A DNA stretch of 49,872 nucleotides from Armatimonadota bacterium (GTDB taxonomy: Bacteria > Armatimonadota > Armatimonadia > Armatimonadales > Capsulimonadaceae), in the NCBI GenBank assembly GCA_025353925.1, contig JANXNV010000291.1:1-49872 (forward strand). Direction: 5' to 3'. Positions 33,838 to 42,264 of the stretch are shown piece after piece. Positions within the stretch are counted from its first letter, which is position 1; each line of letters opens with the position of its first letter. Under the pieces are notes generated by a model that had not been told where the DNA came from, searched no databases, and was given only the letters and a program-made list of their open reading frames with translations. A program made the position numbers and the translations under genes.

Positions 33838-34848
33838 TCAATTGGAAAGTAGGTCTTCGGTGATGCCCCGCCGCTGCTCCAGAGCCTTTCCGGTGCCTAG
33901 AGCAACACAGGAGAGCGGGTCCTCGGCGACATAAGTGGGAACGTGGGTGGTTTCGGCGATCAGTACGTCCAGGCCGCGCAGGAGTGCCGTGCCGCCGGTC
34001 AGTACGATGCCGCGCTCAATGATGTCCGAGGCCAGTTCCGGGGGCGTTTTTTCGAGCACATTTTTGACCCGGGAGACGATCTGAAAGATCGGCTCGGCCA
34101 TGCACTCGCGGATTTCCATGGAGCTGACGACGACGGTCTGCGGCAGGCCGCTAAGCAGGTCGCGCCCACGCACTTCCATTTGGGTCTCTTCGCGCTGGGC
34201 AACGGCACTGCCGACGGTGATCTTTATCTCTTCGGCGGTGCGATCTCCGATCAGCAGGTTGTAAGTCGTACGGATGTGCCGGATAATCACGTCATCGAGC
34301 TTCATGCCGCCAACCCGCAGACTGCGGGAGAGAACGATCCCATCCAGCGACAGCACAGCGATGTCAGTCGTGCCGCCGCCAATGTCCACTACCATATTTC
34401 CGCCGGGGGAGCTGATCGGCAAACCTGCACCGATCGCCGCCGCCATTGGCTCTTCGATGGTCAGGGCTTCACCGGCACCCGCCGCCAGAGCCGCCTGCTT
34501 GACGGCCCGCTGCTCGACGCTGGTGACGCCCGATGGGACAGCGATCAAGACTCGCGGCTTGAAGAGCCGCTTGACTCCGCAGACCTTCTGAAAGATATGT
34601 TCCAGCATCCGCTGAGTCGTCGTGTAGTCCGCAATTACGCCCTCGGTCATCGGGCGCACGGCGACGATGTTCATCGGGGTGCGCCCGAGCATTTCGCGGG
34701 CCTTCTCGCCGACGGCCATAACCTTCCGCGTGTTGACGTTCATCGCCACCACCGACGGTTCGCGCATGATGATTCCCTTGCCATGCACGTAGACCAGCAC
34801 GTTTGCCGTGCCAAGGTCAATGCCGATGTCCTGGCTGAAACGGATCAA
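33838..34848 (-). CDS. mreB: Rod shape-determining protein MreB
   Basis: 336 residues of the bacterial actin MreB, which assembles under the membrane and guides the elongation machinery. Nucleotide-binding motifs IDLGTANVLVYV (phosphate 1), VVDIGGGTTDIAVLS (phosphate 2) and the adenosine region GIVLTGGTALLRGLD are intact. No MreC/MreD/RodA gene follows; instead murA lies upstream with a four-base overlap (ATGA) and an SLH gene downstream. Confidence 0.95.
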   Translation of the reverse strand: MIRFSQDIGIDLGTANVLVYVHGKGIIMREPSVVAMNVNTRKVMAVGEKAREMLGRTPMNIVAVRPMTEGVIADYTTTQRMLEHIFQKVCGVKRLFKPRVLIAVPSGVTSVEQRAVKQAALAAGAGEALTIEEPMAAAIGAGLPISSPGGNMVVDIGGGTTDIAVLSLDGIVLSRSLRVGGMKLDDVIIRHIRTTYNLLIGDRTAEEIKITVGSAVAQREETQMEVRGRDLLSGLPQTVVVSSMEIRECMAEPIFQIVSRVKNVLEKTPPELASDIIERGIVLTGGTALLRGLDVLIAETTHVPTYVAEDPLSCVALGTGKALEQRRGITEDLLSN

Positions 34849-36245
34849 GCAGACACTCCCGCCGCCCGCGCCAGAGAAAGTTCGGAAGTGAGAGGCAATT
34901 CGGTCGCGATCTCGTCCGCGTAGTCGACGCGCTGGATATTCGCTCCGACCGCTCGCAACTTCGTCTCGAAGCCTTCGTAACCCCGATCCAGGAATTGGAT
35001 GCCGCTGATGTCTGTCCGGCCCTCCGCCGCCAGACCCGCCAGCACCAGAGCGGCCGTCGCCCGTAGGTCGGAGCCGGCCACGGGGGCACCTGTCAGGCGC
35101 GGGACGCCGCAGATGATCGCCGCACTAGCTTCCGCTTTGATGTCCGCACCCATACGTGACAACTCATCGATGTAGCGAAAACGGCGCTCGTACACTGTCT
35201 CCGTGATTACGGATGTGCCCAAAGCCAGCGTCATCAATGCGGCAAATGGCGGCTGCATATCGGTCGGGAAGCCCGGATGCGGGCTGGCACTGATGTTGAC
35301 GGCCTTTAATGCCACGCCATGCGGAACGCGTACGCGCACGCCGTCATCGTCGAAGCGCACTTCGACTCCCGCCTCGGCCAGCTTGCGCGTGACCGGCTGG
35401 ACATGCTCTTTGACGGCATCCCGGATGTACAGGTCCCCACCTGTGATCGCAGCGGCTACGGCAAATGTCCCTGCTTCGATCCGGTCCGCATCGACCCGAA
35501 ATTCGGTTCCGTGCAGGGCTTCGACCCCTTCAATCACGATCTCTTTGGTTCCCGCTCCGCGAATCTTCGCGCCCATGCGGTTCAGGATATTCGCAGTTGC
35601 AACGACATCCGGTTCCTCGGCGGCATTGGAGATCGTCGTGATCCCGTCCGCCAGTGCCGCTGCGGACATCAAATGTGTGGTCGCGCCGACACTCGGGAAG
35701 TCCAAGTAGATACCCGCCCCGCGCAGACCATTCGGTGCTACGGCGTGCACAAAGCCGTGCTCGACCGTCGTAGTAGCCCCTAGCCGCTCCAGACCTTTCA
35801 GGTGGTAATCGACAGGACGGGCACCGATGTCGCAGCCGCCGGGGAGTGCTACGCGGGCCTGCCCAAACCGGGCCAGCAGCGGCCCGAGCACGGAGAACGA
35901 AGCCCGCATCATTTTGATCAGCTCGTAGGGGGCCTCATACGAAGTAGGAGAGGATGCGTCGATACTGACGACACCCGGCTCGGTAAAGTCTGCGGGGATA
36001 CCCAGGTGACGCAGCAGAGCCAGCAGGGTAAGTACATCGCTGATACGGGGGACATTAGTCAGGACAGTTCGTCCTTTTTGGGGAAGTACGGTTGCGGCGA
36101 GAATCGCCAGGCAGGCGTTCTTGCTGCCGCTGAGGCGGACATCGCCTTCGAGGCGTCGTCCACCGACGGTCTGTATTTTTTGCAAATGCGGGGTCCTCCT
36201 ACTTGGGGCGCGTGTCGCCGGCGGGTCTTGCGAGGTGTCTTTCAA
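34845..36245 (-). CDS. murA: UDP-N-acetylglucosamine 1-carboxyvinyltransferase
   Basis: 466 residues, with a ~25-residue N-terminal extension before the usual start. Catalyses transfer of enolpyruvate from PEP to UDP-GlcNAc, the first committed step of peptidoglycan synthesis. Catalytic Cys in LPGGCDIGARPVD and Lys in LSGSKNACLA are present; because the Cys is kept, fosfomycin binding is expected. It has a near-consensus promoter 36 bp upstream and is translationally coupled to mreB. The extension (KDTSQDPPATRAPS) is unusual; a later start at the KIQTVGGRRLEG segment is possible. Confidence 0.96.
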   Translation of the reverse strand: MKDTSQDPPATRAPSRRTPHLQKIQTVGGRRLEGDVRLSGSKNACLAILAATVLPQKGRTVLTNVPRISDVLTLLALLRHLGIPADFTEPGVVSIDASSPTSYEAPYELIKMMRASFSVLGPLLARFGQARVALPGGCDIGARPVDYHLKGLERLGATTTVEHGFVHAVAPNGLRGAGIYLDFPSVGATTHLMSAAALADGITTISNAAEEPDVVATANILNRMGAKIRGAGTKEIVIEGVEALHGTEFRVDADRIEAGTFAVAAAITGGDLYIRDAVKEHVQPVTRKLAEAGVEVRFDDDGVRVRVPHGVALKAVNISASPHPGFPTDMQPPFAALMTLALGTSVITETVYERRFRYIDELSRMGADIKAEASAAIICGVPRLTGAPVAGSDLRATAALVLAGLAAEGRTDISGIQFLDRGYEGFETKLRAVGANIQRVDYADEIATELPLTSELSLARAAGVSA

Positions 36246-36280
36246 AAAATGCCCGCCGGTCCTTGGATAAGTTCTCTTTC

Positions 36281-36309
36281 AGTATACAAGACTTAGGGCA
36301 GATTGTCAA
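36281..36309 (-). promoter_or_regulatory. Near-consensus sigma-70 promoter of murA
   Basis: Minus strand TTGACA (36304-36309), a 17-bp spacer, then TATACT (36281-36286), 36 bp before the murA ATG. Confidence 0.8.
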
Positions 36310-36351
36310 GCGCGGCACAAGGGGTTGAATCGGAAGGATCCGCACTCAGGC

Positions 36352-37458
36352 TTACAGGCCCAGCTCCGGACCATACCACGCGGCCGGGAAGAAATGCTGC
36401 TTGAACTTCATTGCGGCGTAGCGATCCGTCATGCCGGCAATAAAATCTGTGACACGGCGGGCACGATCCTCGACCGAGAGGCCTTCGTATTCGTGGGCAG
36501 CCAGGCCCTCCAGTTGCAGTGGAATCTGCGACGATCCCATGTAAAGCCGAAATAGCTCTTTGAGCATGAACTGGGCTTTGTGCAGCTCAATATTGCCGCG
36601 CGTATCGATGGTGTAGACATGGGCGTACATATAGTCTTTGAGCTTGTTGGTCGCTGCCAGCACTGCCCCGGTCATTTTGACTTCCGGGAGGCCGACGCTG
36701 CTCTCCAAAACGTTTCGCACCATGGTCCCGATGCGGGCGGACTGCGTGTCGCCGAGAATGTGCAGCGTATCCTGGGGCAGGTCTTCGATCTTAAGGACAC
36801 CCGCTCGCACGCTGTCGTCGATGTCATGGTTGATATACGCGATGCGGTCGGCGATCCGGACGCACATCCCTTCGAGCGATGTGGGCAGATTCGTGCCCTC
36901 CACGATGCCCAGATCTTTGCTGCCTTTAGAGTGGCCGAGAATGCCGTCGCGCACTTCCCACGTCAGGTTCAGGCCCTCGCCCTGTTTCTCCAGCACGTCG
37001 ACGATCCGCAGGCTTTGGTCATAGTGTTTGAAGCCCGACTCCGGCACATATTCGCGAAGCACCTCATCGAGTGCCTCTTCTCCGCCATGCCCGAAGGGGG
37101 TATGACCGAGATCATGGGCGAGCGTGATAGCTTCGGTCAGGTCTTCGTTCAGCCGCAATGCACGGGCCAATGTCCGGGCAATCTGCGCGACTTCCAGCGT
37201 GTGGGTCAGGCGCGTCCGGTAATGATCCTCTTCGGGGTCGATAAACACCTGCGTCTTGTGCTTGAGCCGCCGAAAGGCTTTGGAGTGGAGAATGCGGTCG
37301 CGGTCCCGCTGGAAATCCGTGCGTATGGGGTCATGCCCTTCGAATTTCGCTCGCCCGCGTGTGTTCGCGGACTGCACGGCATACGGAGAGAGAATTTGGG
37401 CTTCGAGAGCTTCCTGATGCTCGCGAAACTGGGTCGAGGGCGGCTCGGCTGGGTTCAT
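36352..37458 (-). CDS. HD-domain deoxyguanosinetriphosphate triphosphohydrolase-like protein
   Basis: 368 residues of the dGTPase/SAMHD-like HD family that cleaves dNTPs to deoxynucleosides and triphosphate. The conserved HD set is visible: RLTHTLEVAQ, LAHDLGHTPFGHGGEEAL and, near the end, an Asp in RIADRIAYINHDID. The N-terminal SKAFRRLKHKTQVF segment is typical. Start ATG 37458 sits where a -10 element puts +1 (leaderless), so the longer upstream frame is rejected. It is divergent from the double Lrp-like gene with only 44 bp between start codons. Confidence 0.9.
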   Translation of the reverse strand: MNPAEPPSTQFREHQEALEAQILSPYAVQSANTRGRAKFEGHDPIRTDFQRDRDRILHSKAFRRLKHKTQVFIDPEEDHYRTRLTHTLEVAQIARTLARALRLNEDLTEAITLAHDLGHTPFGHGGEEALDEVLREYVPESGFKHYDQSLRIVDVLEKQGEGLNLTWEVRDGILGHSKGSKDLGIVEGTNLPTSLEGMCVRIADRIAYINHDIDDSVRAGVLKIEDLPQDTLHILGDTQSARIGTMVRNVLESSVGLPEVKMTGAVLAATNKLKDYMYAHVYTIDTRGNIELHKAQFMLKELFRLYMGSSQIPLQLEGLAAHEYEGLSVEDRARRVTDFIAGMTDRYAAMKFKQHFFPAAWYGPELGL

Positions 37459-37464
37459 GCCGCG

Positions 37465-37496
37465 ATTATACCCATTTTGCCGTTTCCGGGTACAAT
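37465..37496. promoter_or_regulatory. Divergent leaderless promoters
   Basis: Minus strand TATAAT (37465-37470) ends six bases before the dNTPase ATG at 37458; plus strand TACAAT (37491-37496) ends six bases before the ATG at 37503. Both -10 elements follow GGG and lack a -35. Counting seven bases predicts +1 exactly on both A residues of the start codons. Confidence 0.65.
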
Positions 37497-37502
37497 AAGA
37501 AT

Positions 37503-38657
37503 ATGAGTATTCTGGCAGAACCCATCCAATATCACACACCCGCCGATGTGTCCGACTCAATCAACGCGTCCATCTTAGCCGTTTCGGAAGACACGATTCA
37601 GGGCTTTTCCGCCGACCCGCTGGGGGAGATCGCAGATCGCTCCGGTGTTCCGGTCGGCACGGTCATCACGCGGATACAGGCCATGCTTCGGGCTAGGACC
37701 ATCCGCCGGGTGCGGCAGACCTTGATGGCGACGAATCTGGCCCAGGGGTCACTGATCGCCTGGCAGGTTCCGGCGGACAAGCTGGATAGCGCGTTTAACT
37801 ACCTCTTCGAGGCGGATCCGTTCTCCGGCCACGTCGTGCTGCGCTCGACCGATTCGGCTACGCCCGGTTCGCAGTATAAGCTCTGGACGACGCTGAAGGT
37901 CCCGCAGGGCTACTCAATCACCAAGTACGCGGACTTCTTAGCCGCGAAGATTGGGGCGGAGCATTATCGCCTGATGCCAGCAAAGTGTCTGTTCGTGCTG
38001 GGAGTCGGGCATATTCGTCGACGCGGCCTTGAGATTGGGAGCAAGGCCGACCAGCCCGCTGATGTTCAGGATATGAACATCGTCGAGCTGAGCGAGCTGG
38101 ACTGGCAGGTTTTGATGAGCCTGAAGCGGGAGTTTGAGCCGGAAGAGATCACGCGGGACATTTGGGAGGCGCGGGCGAAGGAAGCCGGGGTCAGCTTGGA
38201 AACGTTCGTCAGCGTGGCCCAGTCTCTACATGACCGGGGAGTCATTGGGCGCTTCTCGACGTTCCTGGAGCATGTCAAAGCCACTGCTGGGGAAGAGCGT
38301 GTCACGCGCTACAATGCCCTGTTTCACTGGGCGGTCCCTGCAGGCCGGGAGATGGAAGCGGGACGCGAAGTGGGCCGGTTCCATATTATGACGCACGCCT
38401 ATTGGCGCGAAGGCGGCCCGGAGTTCCGGAACGTCAACATCATGGGAGTCGCACATGGCCTCGACAAGTCCGTTCTGCTGGCCCACAAAGCCGCGATGGA
38501 CACGCACCTGGAGAGCATCGGCATTCCCGTGAGCTATACCAACGTTTTCTGGGGTGGCCGCAGCGAGATTAAGCCGTCGGAAATCGCTCCGGCGGCCTTC
38601 CGTGAATTTTGCCGCGCGAACGGCCTGGATCCGGAAGCGATGCGCGAAACGGAGTAA
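37503..38657 (+). CDS. Double Lrp/AsnC-type protein, siroheme decarboxylase-like
   Basis: 384 residues made of two related halves, each with a winged helix and a RAM/Lrp-like alpha-beta sandwich. Helix motifs in the first: PLGEIADRSGVPVGTVITRIQ; in the second: DIWEARAKEAGVSLETFVS. The halves also share a V/P-type segment (LIAWQVPADK and LFHWAVPAGR). Heme d1/siroheme decarboxylases AhbA/AhbB and NirDL have this two-copy form, so it may decarboxylate siroheme; a plain DNA-binding regulator is equally possible, and catalytic His residues could not be confirmed. No other heme or siroheme gene is in the window. The mRNA appears leaderless. Confidence 0.6.
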   Translation: MSILAEPIQYHTPADVSDSINASILAVSEDTIQGFSADPLGEIADRSGVPVGTVITRIQAMLRARTIRRVRQTLMATNLAQGSLIAWQVPADKLDSAFNYLFEADPFSGHVVLRSTDSATPGSQYKLWTTLKVPQGYSITKYADFLAAKIGAEHYRLMPAKCLFVLGVGHIRRRGLEIGSKADQPADVQDMNIVELSELDWQVLMSLKREFEPEEITRDIWEARAKEAGVSLETFVSVAQSLHDRGVIGRFSTFLEHVKATAGEERVTRYNALFHWAVPAGREMEAGREVGRFHIMTHAYWREGGPEFRNVNIMGVAHGLDKSVLLAHKAAMDTHLESIGIPVSYTNVFWGGRSEIKPSEIAPAAFREFCRANGLDPEAMRETE

Positions 38658-38667
38658 TTTGGCGTCT

Positions 38668-39786
38668 TTATCGGCGGCGACCGCCGCCGAAGGAAGATCT
38701 TCCTCCGCCGAAAGACCCGCCTCCAAACGAGCCGCCCCCTGAGGAGCGGCTGCCCCCAAACGAACCACCCCCGCCGAATGACCCGCCCGAGGGGCGGCTG
38801 ACCGGAGCACTCCCGCCGCCAAAGGAACCTCCCCCAAACGATCCCCCGCCGCCACTGGACGGGAAGCTGCGGCGACCGCTGCCGAACGAACCGCCATAGC
38901 CCGAGGGGCCGCTGCCGAAGGAGCCGGAAGAACGGGGTGCCGTTGTGCCGAAGCCGGAGCGTCCGCTGCCGAATGACCCGCCACCCGCAGTGCGGCTGCT
39001 GCCAAACGACCGATTCCCGCCAAATGAGCGGTTCCCGCCGTATGTACTCCCCGCACTACCAAATGAACGCTTGCCGCCCCCTGCCCCGCTGTTAAACGAT
39101 GTCCGTGCGGCTTGATTGTAGACAGTCCGGTTGACCACACGCATGGGGGTGAAGCTGGAACGGTTCGCGGAGTAATAGTTGTGATAGGAATTCCAACCGT
39201 AGTACGGCATCCCGCCAATCAGGAAGTGCAGACCCACCATCGGACCGATCATGCTGTACGGGCTGTAGCCATAATAACCACCGTAATAAGACATGCCGGG
39301 TGACCAGCCCATGCCACTAAACGCCGACCAGCTCGGAGCCAAACCGACATAGACCGGCTGCGTGTAGGCATAGTTCTGCGGGAACGGATACCACCGCGCC
39401 CCCGGCTGAGCAGCGTTTTCGAGAGAGGTACCGGCGGGAACGTACAAGGTCGGAAACTGACCATTGTTGACAAAGTACATCCCCCCGTTTGTCGACTGGC
39501 CGAACTTCATCACATAGAGGTTCTGGTTCGCGAACGGCACGACGATGGTCCCCTGCTGGGAATACATCTGGTAGCCGCCCTGGTCGAAGACCGCCCGCTG
39601 GATCGGCACCTGCTGGCCCTTGGGCACCTCCGTCCAGTTGTACGCCTCTCCCCCTTGTCCGCCCTGCTGACTGATCGTGACAGGCGTAGTCGGGGGGGCC
39701 ATCATCACCGGTGGATTGTTTTGCGAACAGCCGGCAAGTAGTGGCAGCAGAGGAGCCAAAAGAGTCAAGCGTAATAGATTCAACAC
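38668..39786 (-). CDS. Gly/Ser/Phe-rich lipoprotein
   Basis: 372 residues with a lipoprotein signal (lipobox LLAGC, Cys about 20). A Pro/Gln-rich segment and a Tyr/Gly/Trp-rich central part (YYGGYYGYSPY) lead into a ~170-residue low-complexity tail dominated by GGSFGG and SRSFGG repeats, with frequent Arg. This looks like a disordered, sticky surface protein rather than an enzyme; no domain was recognised. The GC-rich tail also yields long open frames on the other strand, which are shadows. Confidence 0.75.
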   Translation of the reverse strand: MLNLLRLTLLAPLLPLLAGCSQNNPPVMMAPPTTPVTISQQGGQGGEAYNWTEVPKGQQVPIQRAVFDQGGYQMYSQQGTIVVPFANQNLYVMKFGQSTNGGMYFVNNGQFPTLYVPAGTSLENAAQPGARWYPFPQNYAYTQPVYVGLAPSWSAFSGMGWSPGMSYYGGYYGYSPYSMIGPMVGLHFLIGGMPYYGWNSYHNYYSANRSSFTPMRVVNRTVYNQAARTSFNSGAGGGKRSFGSAGSTYGGNRSFGGNRSFGSSRTAGGGSFGSGRSGFGTTAPRSSGSFGSGPSGYGGSFGSGRRSFPSSGGGGSFGGGSFGGGSAPVSRPSGGSFGGGGSFGGSRSSGGGSFGGGSFGGGRSSFGGGRRR

Positions 39787-40118
39787 AGTCTCCTAAGACG
39801 TTTCGATAATCTCAATTCATGCGACTATTCAGTCGGTTTGGGTTGAGGCTGCTGCACCACCTTACCACAGCGTCTAAAAACGGGCCGGTTTCCTGTCAAA
39901 ACCTGGCAGGGAGCTGGCTTGCACTAACATTCTACCCTTTCATCATTGAATACGCCGCCTGATTACCTCGCAGGTTTTGGTTTCAATTTCTTTTATCTCT
40001 GGCTCCTTGACGATGTCACTGCATAATGGTATAGTGATCATACATCAAAATCTTATAGCTTTTGTTGATCAGAAACCTGATTGTCTGTGTGTTTTGCAGC
40101 GATCGCTCATTCAAAGAT
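39787..40118. other. Intergenic region upstream of the Fic gene
   Basis: 332 bp, lower in GC than its surroundings. It contains the Fic promoter (TTGACG 40007, TATAGT 40030) and otherwise no gene, repeat or terminator that I can see. Confidence 0.6.
40007..40035 (+). promoter_or_regulatory. Sigma-70 promoter of the Fic gene
   Basis: TTGACG (40007-40012), 17-bp spacer, TATAGT (40030-40035). The start codon lies 84 bp further on, giving a leader of about 77 bases. Confidence 0.65.
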
Positions 40119-41645
40119 ATGGCAACACAGAACGAAAAGCTGGCAGGCTCGCTCGAAGTTCTGGCAAATGTCCAGCAGGATGGCGTTGTCCGTTCCGTAA
40201 GCCTCAGCCGAACGCACCGCGAGCGTCTGATCAAGAGCGGCTTCCTCAAAGAAGTCATCAACGGCTGGCTTATCGTCACCAACCCAGGCGCGGCAGAGGG
40301 CGAAAGCACCGTTTGGTACGCTTCTTTCTGGTCGTTCGTCGCACACTATCTCCAGAGCCGCTTCGCAGATGACTACTGCCTCGCGCCGGAAGCCTCACTA
40401 AAGCGCCATGTCGGAGCCGATCAAATCCCACTGCAGGTGGGGGTAGTAGTGCGGAGTGCCGTCAACCAGGCGATCAGCTTTCCATTCGCTACCTCCCTCG
40501 TGATTTATCAGACGCAGGAGGAACTTCCAGCGGAGCGGATACGCAAAAACGGCCTCTGGCTCATGGGGCTGCCGGATGCCCTGTGCCGCGTTCCAGCCGC
40601 GTTCTTCCGAAACTCTCCTGAAGATGCAGAGATCGCGCTTCGTATGCTGCGCGATCCAAGTCCCTTGCTTCGCATTCTTCTTTCGGGCAGTAACATCGTG
40701 GTCGCAGGACGGCTTGCCGGGGCCTATGCCTTCTTGGGAGAGCCGCTCATCGCGGAACGGATCACAAAGACGATGGAGGCAACGGGTCAATCCGTTCGGA
40801 CAGCGAATCCATTCGAGCGCGAAGAGCCGCTTCTGGGCCAGCACCCCCGCGTGACGTCGCCGCATGTTGCCAGGATTCGCGCCTTGTGGACACAGATGCG
40901 GCCGGATGTCCTGGGCGTGTTTCCGGAGACGGAGCCGAAGCAGCTTACGGCGGACGACTATCTTGCCCAGGTAGAAGAGCGGTACGCTGCGGATGCTTAC
41001 AACTCACTCTCCATTGAGGGGTATCAAGTCACTCCCGACCTGATTCGCCGGGTGCGCGGAGGCGGCTGGCAGCCAGACACCTCTGCTTCCGACAGCCGCC
41101 AGGGCGATGCGCTTGCGGCGCGAGGCTATTACCAAGCATTCCAAGCAGTCAAGCAAAGCCTGCGTACCATTCTCGGCGGCGCGTCCGCCGCCGACATCGC
41201 CGAGCGTGACTTTCAGGGCTGGCACCGGGAAATGTTCGCGCCGGCTGTGCTAGCCGGCGTCCTGGACGCGGCCCAGATCGCGGGCTACCGCAACCATCCG
41301 GTGTACCTGCGTGGATCGCGTTATGTGCCGCCGTCTGCCGAGGCCGTGCTGGATGCCATGGACGCGCTGTTCGACCTGCTGAGATCAGAGGACAATCCTG
41401 CTGTTCGTGCCGTGCTTGGTCACTTTGTGCTTGTCTACATCCACCCGTATCCTGATGGAAACGGCCGGGTAGGACGCTTTCTGATGAACGCCATGTTCTG
41501 CTCGGGAGCCTACCCGTGGACTGTGATCCGAAATTCCCGACGGACGGAATACCTCGCGGCACTGGAAACGGCCTCGACGCAGCACGACATCGGTCCGTTC
41601 GCAACTTTCATCTCGGAAGAGATGCACGCCCCACAAAACGCCTAA
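40119..41645 (+). CDS. Fic-domain protein with AbiEi-like N-terminus
   Basis: 508 residues. The C-terminal half is a Fic fold with core motif HPYPDGNGRVGRF (canonical HPFx[D/E]GN[G/K]R, catalytic His kept), predicting AMP or other NMP transfer onto a protein hydroxyl. A class II-like inhibitory segment (SLSIEG, S-x-x-x-E-G) lies earlier in the same protein, so it is likely self-restrained. The N-terminal ~60 residues resemble the winged-helix AbiEi antitoxin region (LANVQQDGVVRSVSLSRTHRERLIKSGFL). This suggests a fused toxin-antitoxin or immunity-type protein. It starts at ATG 40119, with an alternative TTG 40062, and is followed by a mobile-element remnant. Confidence 0.85.
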   Translation: MATQNEKLAGSLEVLANVQQDGVVRSVSLSRTHRERLIKSGFLKEVINGWLIVTNPGAAEGESTVWYASFWSFVAHYLQSRFADDYCLAPEASLKRHVGADQIPLQVGVVVRSAVNQAISFPFATSLVIYQTQEELPAERIRKNGLWLMGLPDALCRVPAAFFRNSPEDAEIALRMLRDPSPLLRILLSGSNIVVAGRLAGAYAFLGEPLIAERITKTMEATGQSVRTANPFEREEPLLGQHPRVTSPHVARIRALWTQMRPDVLGVFPETEPKQLTADDYLAQVEERYAADAYNSLSIEGYQVTPDLIRRVRGGGWQPDTSASDSRQGDALAARGYYQAFQAVKQSLRTILGGASAADIAERDFQGWHREMFAPAVLAGVLDAAQIAGYRNHPVYLRGSRYVPPSAEAVLDAMDALFDLLRSEDNPAVRAVLGHFVLVYIHPYPDGNGRVGRFLMNAMFCSGAYPWTVIRNSRRTEYLAALETASTQHDIGPFATFISEEMHAPQNA

Positions 41646-41773
41646 TAACACGACGGTTTGTCAAGTAACAGCATCAAACGGGCTTTATAGGAATAGCCGA
41701 AGAGAGTGGCATACTGACTCTCCGGGCGAATGCGTTCATCCTCCGGCTATAAATCACAGAAGTAGTTTCTTTC

Positions 41774-41941
41774 ATGGAGCCATCAGACTATTCCATCCAG
41801 TCATCAATGACCCAGCCCCAGCCAGAACCGATCCTGGAATGGACTGCCTTTTTCAGCGAAGCACGGCGACTGGCTGTACTCGCCAGAACACGGCGTAGCG
41901 CTGTGCAGCAAGACGCCAACCTGAACACAGACCAACCCTAA
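41774..41941 (+). CDS. Possible small protein (55 aa)
   Basis: Begins MEPSDYSIQSSMTQPQ, ends in a basic then acidic stretch; no recognisable family. The ribosome-binding site is poor and the region is a gene remnant zone, so it may not be real. Recorded because the frame is clean and starts with ATG. Confidence 0.3.
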   Translation: MEPSDYSIQSSMTQPQPEPILEWTAFFSEARRLAVLARTRRSAVQQDANLNTDQP

Positions 41942-41987
41942 TTGGAGTTCAGGGAAGCCGTGGATGCTGCGCCCCATTCTCTATTGA

Positions 41988-42182
41988 GGGGGCCGGGCCG
42001 ATACCCTTATCATTGCGAAACTTGACCGCTCCGGGCGCAACGTGGATGTCATTCGAGACATTGTCCGTCGGGTAGGTGCGGTCGGCGGGCATCTTATCCT
42101 GTGCGACATGGGCATGGTGGAGCTGAAGAAATCACCCCGGCGGAGCGTCGGGGGCTTCTTACTTACGTCGCTGCTTCCGTGA
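41988..42182 (+). pseudogene. Serine recombinase (resolvase) fragment
   Basis: A translation of this stretch reads ADTLIIAKLDRSGRNVDVIR followed by GHLILCD, matching part of the resolvase/invertase catalytic domain (family pattern LIIAKLDRLGRNV). The catalytic Ser and the start are missing and a shift in the downstream frame appears near 42135, so it is a decayed fragment. It marks the patch 41.7-42.2 kb as once mobile. The remaining bases between 41646 and 42264 show no other gene. Confidence 0.7.
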
Positions 42183-42264
42183 CGCCTCGCGAAATGAACG
42201 GGGAGGTAGGCGTTCTGATCACGCTCAAATCCCCTGTCAGCGGGCCGGGCGGCGAAAAACTTGC

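Noticed and set aside
33943-34923. 326-codon plus-strand frame across mreB and murA
   Set aside because: Antisense shadow of two clear genes, with no domain, ribosome-binding site or sensible composition.
38690-39110. Short repeats resembling a CRISPR-like or minisatellite array
   Set aside because: They are irregular, in frame, and code for the GSFGG tail of a lipoprotein; there are no constant spacers.
38226-39218. 330-codon minus-strand frame over the Lrp-like and lipoprotein genes
   Set aside because: Its composition (Ala/Arg/Gly) comes from the GC-rich repeats read out of frame.
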